A DNA stretch of 64,000 nt from Wenzhouxiangella sp. 15190. Lineage in GTDB: Bacteria > Pseudomonadota > Gammaproteobacteria > Xanthomonadales > Wenzhouxiangellaceae. Made by a program: the position numbers and the translations under genes. Below, in pieces: positions 62,080 through 64,000 of the stretch (its first letter is position 1; each line of letters begins with the position of its first letter). The DNA is taken from assembly GCF_003417465.1 (NCBI RefSeq), contig NZ_QVMV01000028.1:212159-276158 (forward strand), read 5' to 3'. The notes below the pieces were generated by a model. The model worked only from the letters and a program-made list of their open reading frames with translations. It had not been told where the DNA came from and searched no databases.

Positions 62080-63257
62080 CCCCGTCGCGCCTGCGCAAAA
62101 TGCTTCCGAGATTCCCTCAGAGCCAAAAACTTTACTGGCGCCCTTCCGAAATTCCAACCAGTGCCCTGCTCTTGCTGGCGGTGGCCGCTGTCGCCGCCCT
62201 GGTTGTCGTCGAGACATTCAAGCGCGAGGAAGCCTCGGACTACTACGACGAAATGCTCGACGCATCGCGCCTGGTCCAGCAGAGCATCGAGACGCTGCGC
62301 CCCATCCGGGGTCGGATTGAACCGATCAACCCGGATGTCGATCCCCTGCGCTCCGGCCTGATCGGAATCGCGTCGTCTCCCATTACCTCCAACAGTGGTG
62401 ACCTGGAATCCAAGCAGGCGACCATCAATCCGAACTGGGCCGCGGTCGTCATCCGGCTGCTGGCCGAAGCCGACGTCCAACCCGGCGATCACGTAGCAGT
62501 CGCCGTATCGGGTTCGTTTCCAGCACTGAACCTGGCGGTTTATGCCGCCCTTGAATCGATGGGCGTGGAGCCGGTGGTCGTTGTTTCCGGCTCGGCCTCC
62601 CAGTGGGGCGCAAACGTACCGAACTTCGCCTGGATGGACATCGCCAGGGAACTGCGAGACGCCGAGCTGATCGACATGCAAGCCGAGGCGGCCACACTGG
62701 GTGGAATCGAGGATCGCGGTATCGGTCTGGACGAAGCCGGGCAGAACATGATCCGCCAGGCAGCGGAGCAAGCCAATATCGAGCTGATCGTACCTGATAG
62801 CTACGAGGCTGCAGTCACGGAACGCATTCGCATCTATAACGAAGGCGCCGACGGCGAACCCATCGTCGCACTGGTCAATGTCGGCGGCGGCACGGCCACG
62901 ACCGGACCCAACAGCATCGACCACTACTTCGGTAGCGGCCTGATCCGGACCGCACCCTCGGGGGCATTCCGCATTCCTTCGGTGATGGGCCACTTCCTGC
63001 AACAGGGCACGCCGGTCATCAACTTCTCCGGAATCCGCAACCTCGCCACCCAGCACGACCTGCCCTACCCGCCACAACGCATGGAAAGCGTCGGATCCGG
63101 CGGCGTCTACAGAGCCGAGTCCTACCAGCGCTGGCTGGCTGCCCTGATGATCATTCTCTTGCTGGGGCTGACCGCCCTGATCATGCGTTCGGCCAATATC
63201 GCGCTTTCCACCGGGCGTTCCGGCCGGAGCAAGGATGCAATGAAGCCGAAGGTCTAG
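62076..63257 (+). CDS. pgsW: Poly-gamma-glutamate system protein PgsW
   Basis: A 393-residue protein anchored by an N-terminal helix (residues about 29-47) and a C-terminal helix (LAALMIILLLGLTALIM). The body contains GDHVAVAVSGSFPALNLAV, VVVVSGSASQWGANVPNF and VNVGGGTATTG. It fits the family annotated as poly-gamma-glutamate system protein that follows capB-capC in proteobacteria; the exact function is unknown. No pgsA/capA follows; the operon ends at a hairpin. Confidence 0.8.
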   Translation: MTPSRLRKMLPRFPQSQKLYWRPSEIPTSALLLLAVAAVAALVVVETFKREEASDYYDEMLDASRLVQQSIETLRPIRGRIEPINPDVDPLRSGLIGIASSPITSNSGDLESKQATINPNWAAVVIRLLAEADVQPGDHVAVAVSGSFPALNLAVYAALESMGVEPVVVVSGSASQWGANVPNFAWMDIARELRDAELIDMQAEAATLGGIEDRGIGLDEAGQNMIRQAAEQANIELIVPDSYEAAVTERIRIYNEGADGEPIVALVNVGGGTATTGPNSIDHYFGSGLIRTAPSGAFRIPSVMGHFLQQGTPVINFSGIRNLATQHDLPYPPQRMESVGSGGVYRAESYQRWLAALMIILLLGLTALIMRSANIALSTGRSGRSKDAMKPKV

Positions 63258-63271
63258 ACCGGCGATCGACA

Positions 63272-63301
63272 TGAAAAAGCCGGCTTGACGCCGGCCTTTT
63301 C
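63272..63301. terminator. Bidirectional terminator between pgsW and tRNA-Cys
   Basis: A GCCGGC-TTGAC-GCCGGC stem (63279-63295) is flanked by AAAAA before and CTTTT after. It can therefore stop plus-strand pgs transcripts and, with TTTTT on the minus strand, the tRNA-Cys transcript. It lies 21 bases after the pgsW stop. Confidence 0.75.
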
Positions 63302-63314
63302 AGAGAGAATCAAT

Positions 63315-63388
63315 TGGAGGCCAGGCCCGGAATCGAACCGAGGTACGCGGCTTTGCAGGCCGCTGCATCACCACTCTGCCACCTGGCC
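63315..63388 (-). tRNA. tRNA-Cys (anticodon GCA)
   Basis: A 74-base tRNA with acceptor GGCCAGG/CCTGGCC, discriminator T73 as required for cysteine, an encoded CCA, and anticodon GCA (GGCCTGCAAAGCC arm). A TACAAT hexamer lies 14 bases upstream on the minus strand (63402-63407) as a possible -10 of its own promoter. Confidence 0.95.
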
Positions 63389-63427
63389 GGATGCGCATCG
63401 GATTGTAACCCAACTACATACCCGACG

Positions 63428-63456
63428 AAAAAGGCCCGGGCGCGACCCGGGCCTTC
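63428..63456 (-). terminator. Terminator between tRNA-Gly and tRNA-Cys
   Basis: On the minus strand AAGGCCCGGG-TCGCG-CCCGGGCCTT is a perfect 10-bp stem running into TTTTT. It lies just after tRNA-Gly, so the two tRNAs are likely separate units, or tRNA-Cys receives read-through. Confidence 0.8.
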
Positions 63457-63464
63457 TCTGAAAC

Positions 63465-63540
63465 TGGAGCGGGAAACCGGACTCGAACCGGCGACCCCAA
63501 CCTTGGCAAGGTTGTGCTCTACCAACTGAGCTATTCCCGC
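63465..63540 (-). tRNA. tRNA-Gly (anticodon GCC)
   Basis: A 76-base tRNA with acceptor GCGGGAA/TTCCCGC, discriminator T73, an encoded CCA, D-arm AGCTCAGTTGGTAGAGC, and anticodon GCC in the arm ACCTTGCCAAGGT. It is a complete canonical cloverleaf. Confidence 0.96.
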
Positions 63541-63551
63541 GGAAGATGGGC

Positions 63552-63579
63552 ATTTTAGCCGTACAGGATTTCCTGTCAA
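63552..63579 (-). promoter_or_regulatory. Sigma-70 promoter of tRNA-Gly
   Basis: On the minus strand: TTGACA, 16-base spacer, TAAAAT, then a GC-rich discriminator GCCC and about 11 bases to the mature tRNA 5' end. This is a near-consensus promoter; the GC-rich discriminator is the type subject to stringent control. Confidence 0.8.
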
Positions 63580-63692
63580 CCCCTTCACTATGGTTTTACC
63601 GGCCCACGCAGATTGAGAATTTCGGCTTTTCGGCTTGCGTCTGGCTGAGAAGCTGTCAAAATAACGCGGTTTTAATACTTCGCACAGGGATT

Positions 63693-63911
63693 ATGGCCAA
63701 GGACGAACAGATCGAAATGGAAGGCAAGGTTCTCGAAACCCTGCCGAATACGATGTTCCGCGTCGAACTCGACAACGGACACGTCATCACCGCCCACATC
63801 TCCGGGCGCATGCGCAAGCACTACATCCGCATCCTGACCGGCGACCGCGTCAAGGTGGAGATGACGCCCTATGACCTTTCCAAGGGCCGCATCACCTACC
63901 GCATGAAATAA
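63693..63911 (+). CDS. infA: Translation initiation factor IF-1
   Basis: A 72-residue S1/OB-fold protein that binds the ribosomal A site during initiation. The sequence is canonical: [39 protein letters not shown], and [20 protein letters not shown], ending TYRMK. ATG 63693 gives the usual length. A possible promoter TTGCGT-N16-CAAAAT (63635-63662) lies upstream. It is oriented away from tRNA-Gly. Confidence 0.97.
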   Translation: MAKDEQIEMEGKVLETLPNTMFRVELDNGHVITAHISGRMRKHYIRILTGDRVKVEMTPYDLSKGRITYRMK

Positions 63912-64000
63912 TTTCGGCCGCCCGAGAAAACCTTTGAAAAACGTAGCGAGCGGGTGGCTGACGGTGGCCGCCGGAGCGCAGGAACCGCAGTGTATGTGCG

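Noticed and set aside
152..62217. Numerous long open frames antisense to or in other frames of the main genes (for example 4577-6226, 13559-14803, 32193-34403, 51894-53525)
   Set aside because: They are composition-driven shadows in GC-rich DNA: low-complexity Arg/Gly/His/Gln-rich proteins without domains, fully overlapping well-supported genes.
24629..63456. Short inverted repeats as CRISPR or insertion-sequence ends
   Set aside because: They are single hairpins after genes or tRNAs; no repeat-spacer array, transposase, integrase or target-site duplication is visible.
60127..63540. tRNA genes as integration sites of a genomic island
   Set aside because: No integrase gene or duplicated tRNA 3' end is seen near tRNA-Leu, tRNA-Cys or tRNA-Gly within the window.

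Overview
The window is GC-rich, densely coded DNA from a Gram-negative gammaproteobacterium. It carries Tat and lipoprotein signals, an MtrB-type outer-membrane barrel, IF-1, and CCA-encoding tRNAs. Two Mrp-type cation/proton antiporter modules, two K+-channel-like proteins and a sodium/anion symporter suggest a salt- or alkali-adapted organism. Affinity to the Chromatiales/Wenzhouxiangella area is my inference from gene content and was not tested. I see no insertion sequence, prophage, integrase or CRISPR array.

Layout. 1-8616: first Mrp-like operon (mrpF end, mrpG, split MbhD/MbhE-MnhB, mrpC, four NuoL/M/N-like subunits). 8885-15295: a Met-rich periplasmic protein, a phospholipase-D-like protein, a YhhN protein, an SLC13 transporter and an M13 peptidase. 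15442-20779 (minus): PLP decarboxylase, K+ channel with NAD-binding domains, a small membrane protein, a UbiB-type kinase. 20857-24621: lysozyme-like lipoprotein, DUF1611 protein, flavin reductase and membrane cytochrome b5. 24749-31808 (minus): a complete MtrCAB-type extracellular electron-transfer conduit (NapC/CymA-like quinol dehydrogenase, OmcA/MtrC decaheme, DmsE/MtrA decaheme, MtrB barrel, diheme cytochrome c) behind a perfect FNR box. 32097-34274 (minus): UbiA/MenA-type prenyltransferase and arginine deiminase. 34481-42038: a 2TM channel-like protein and the second Mrp operon. 42078-48174 (minus): Isp-type [NiFe]-hydrogenase operon (protease, hupH-like, hynS, isp1, isp2, hynL, a short HupE-like protein). 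48407-55975 (plus): hypA-B-C-D-X-F-E. 56006-60026: sugar transferase, second UbiA-type prenyltransferase, AI-2E family permease, DUF4397 protein. 60127-63911: tRNA-Leu, pgsB-pgsC-pgsW, tRNA-Cys, tRNA-Gly and infA.

How it may work together. The hydrogenase passes electrons from H2 through Isp2 and Isp1 to the quinone pool. The NapC-like cytochrome could draw quinol electrons and hand them through MtrA/MtrB to the surface decaheme cytochrome. Both blocks, and the hyp operon, have FNR/ANR-type palindromes (TTGAT-N4-ATCAA) in their upstream regions. The window therefore looks like an oxygen-controlled module for H2-driven reduction of an extracellular acceptor, flanked by cation-antiport machinery. 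The presence of the parts and sites is seen in the sequence; the coupling is inference.
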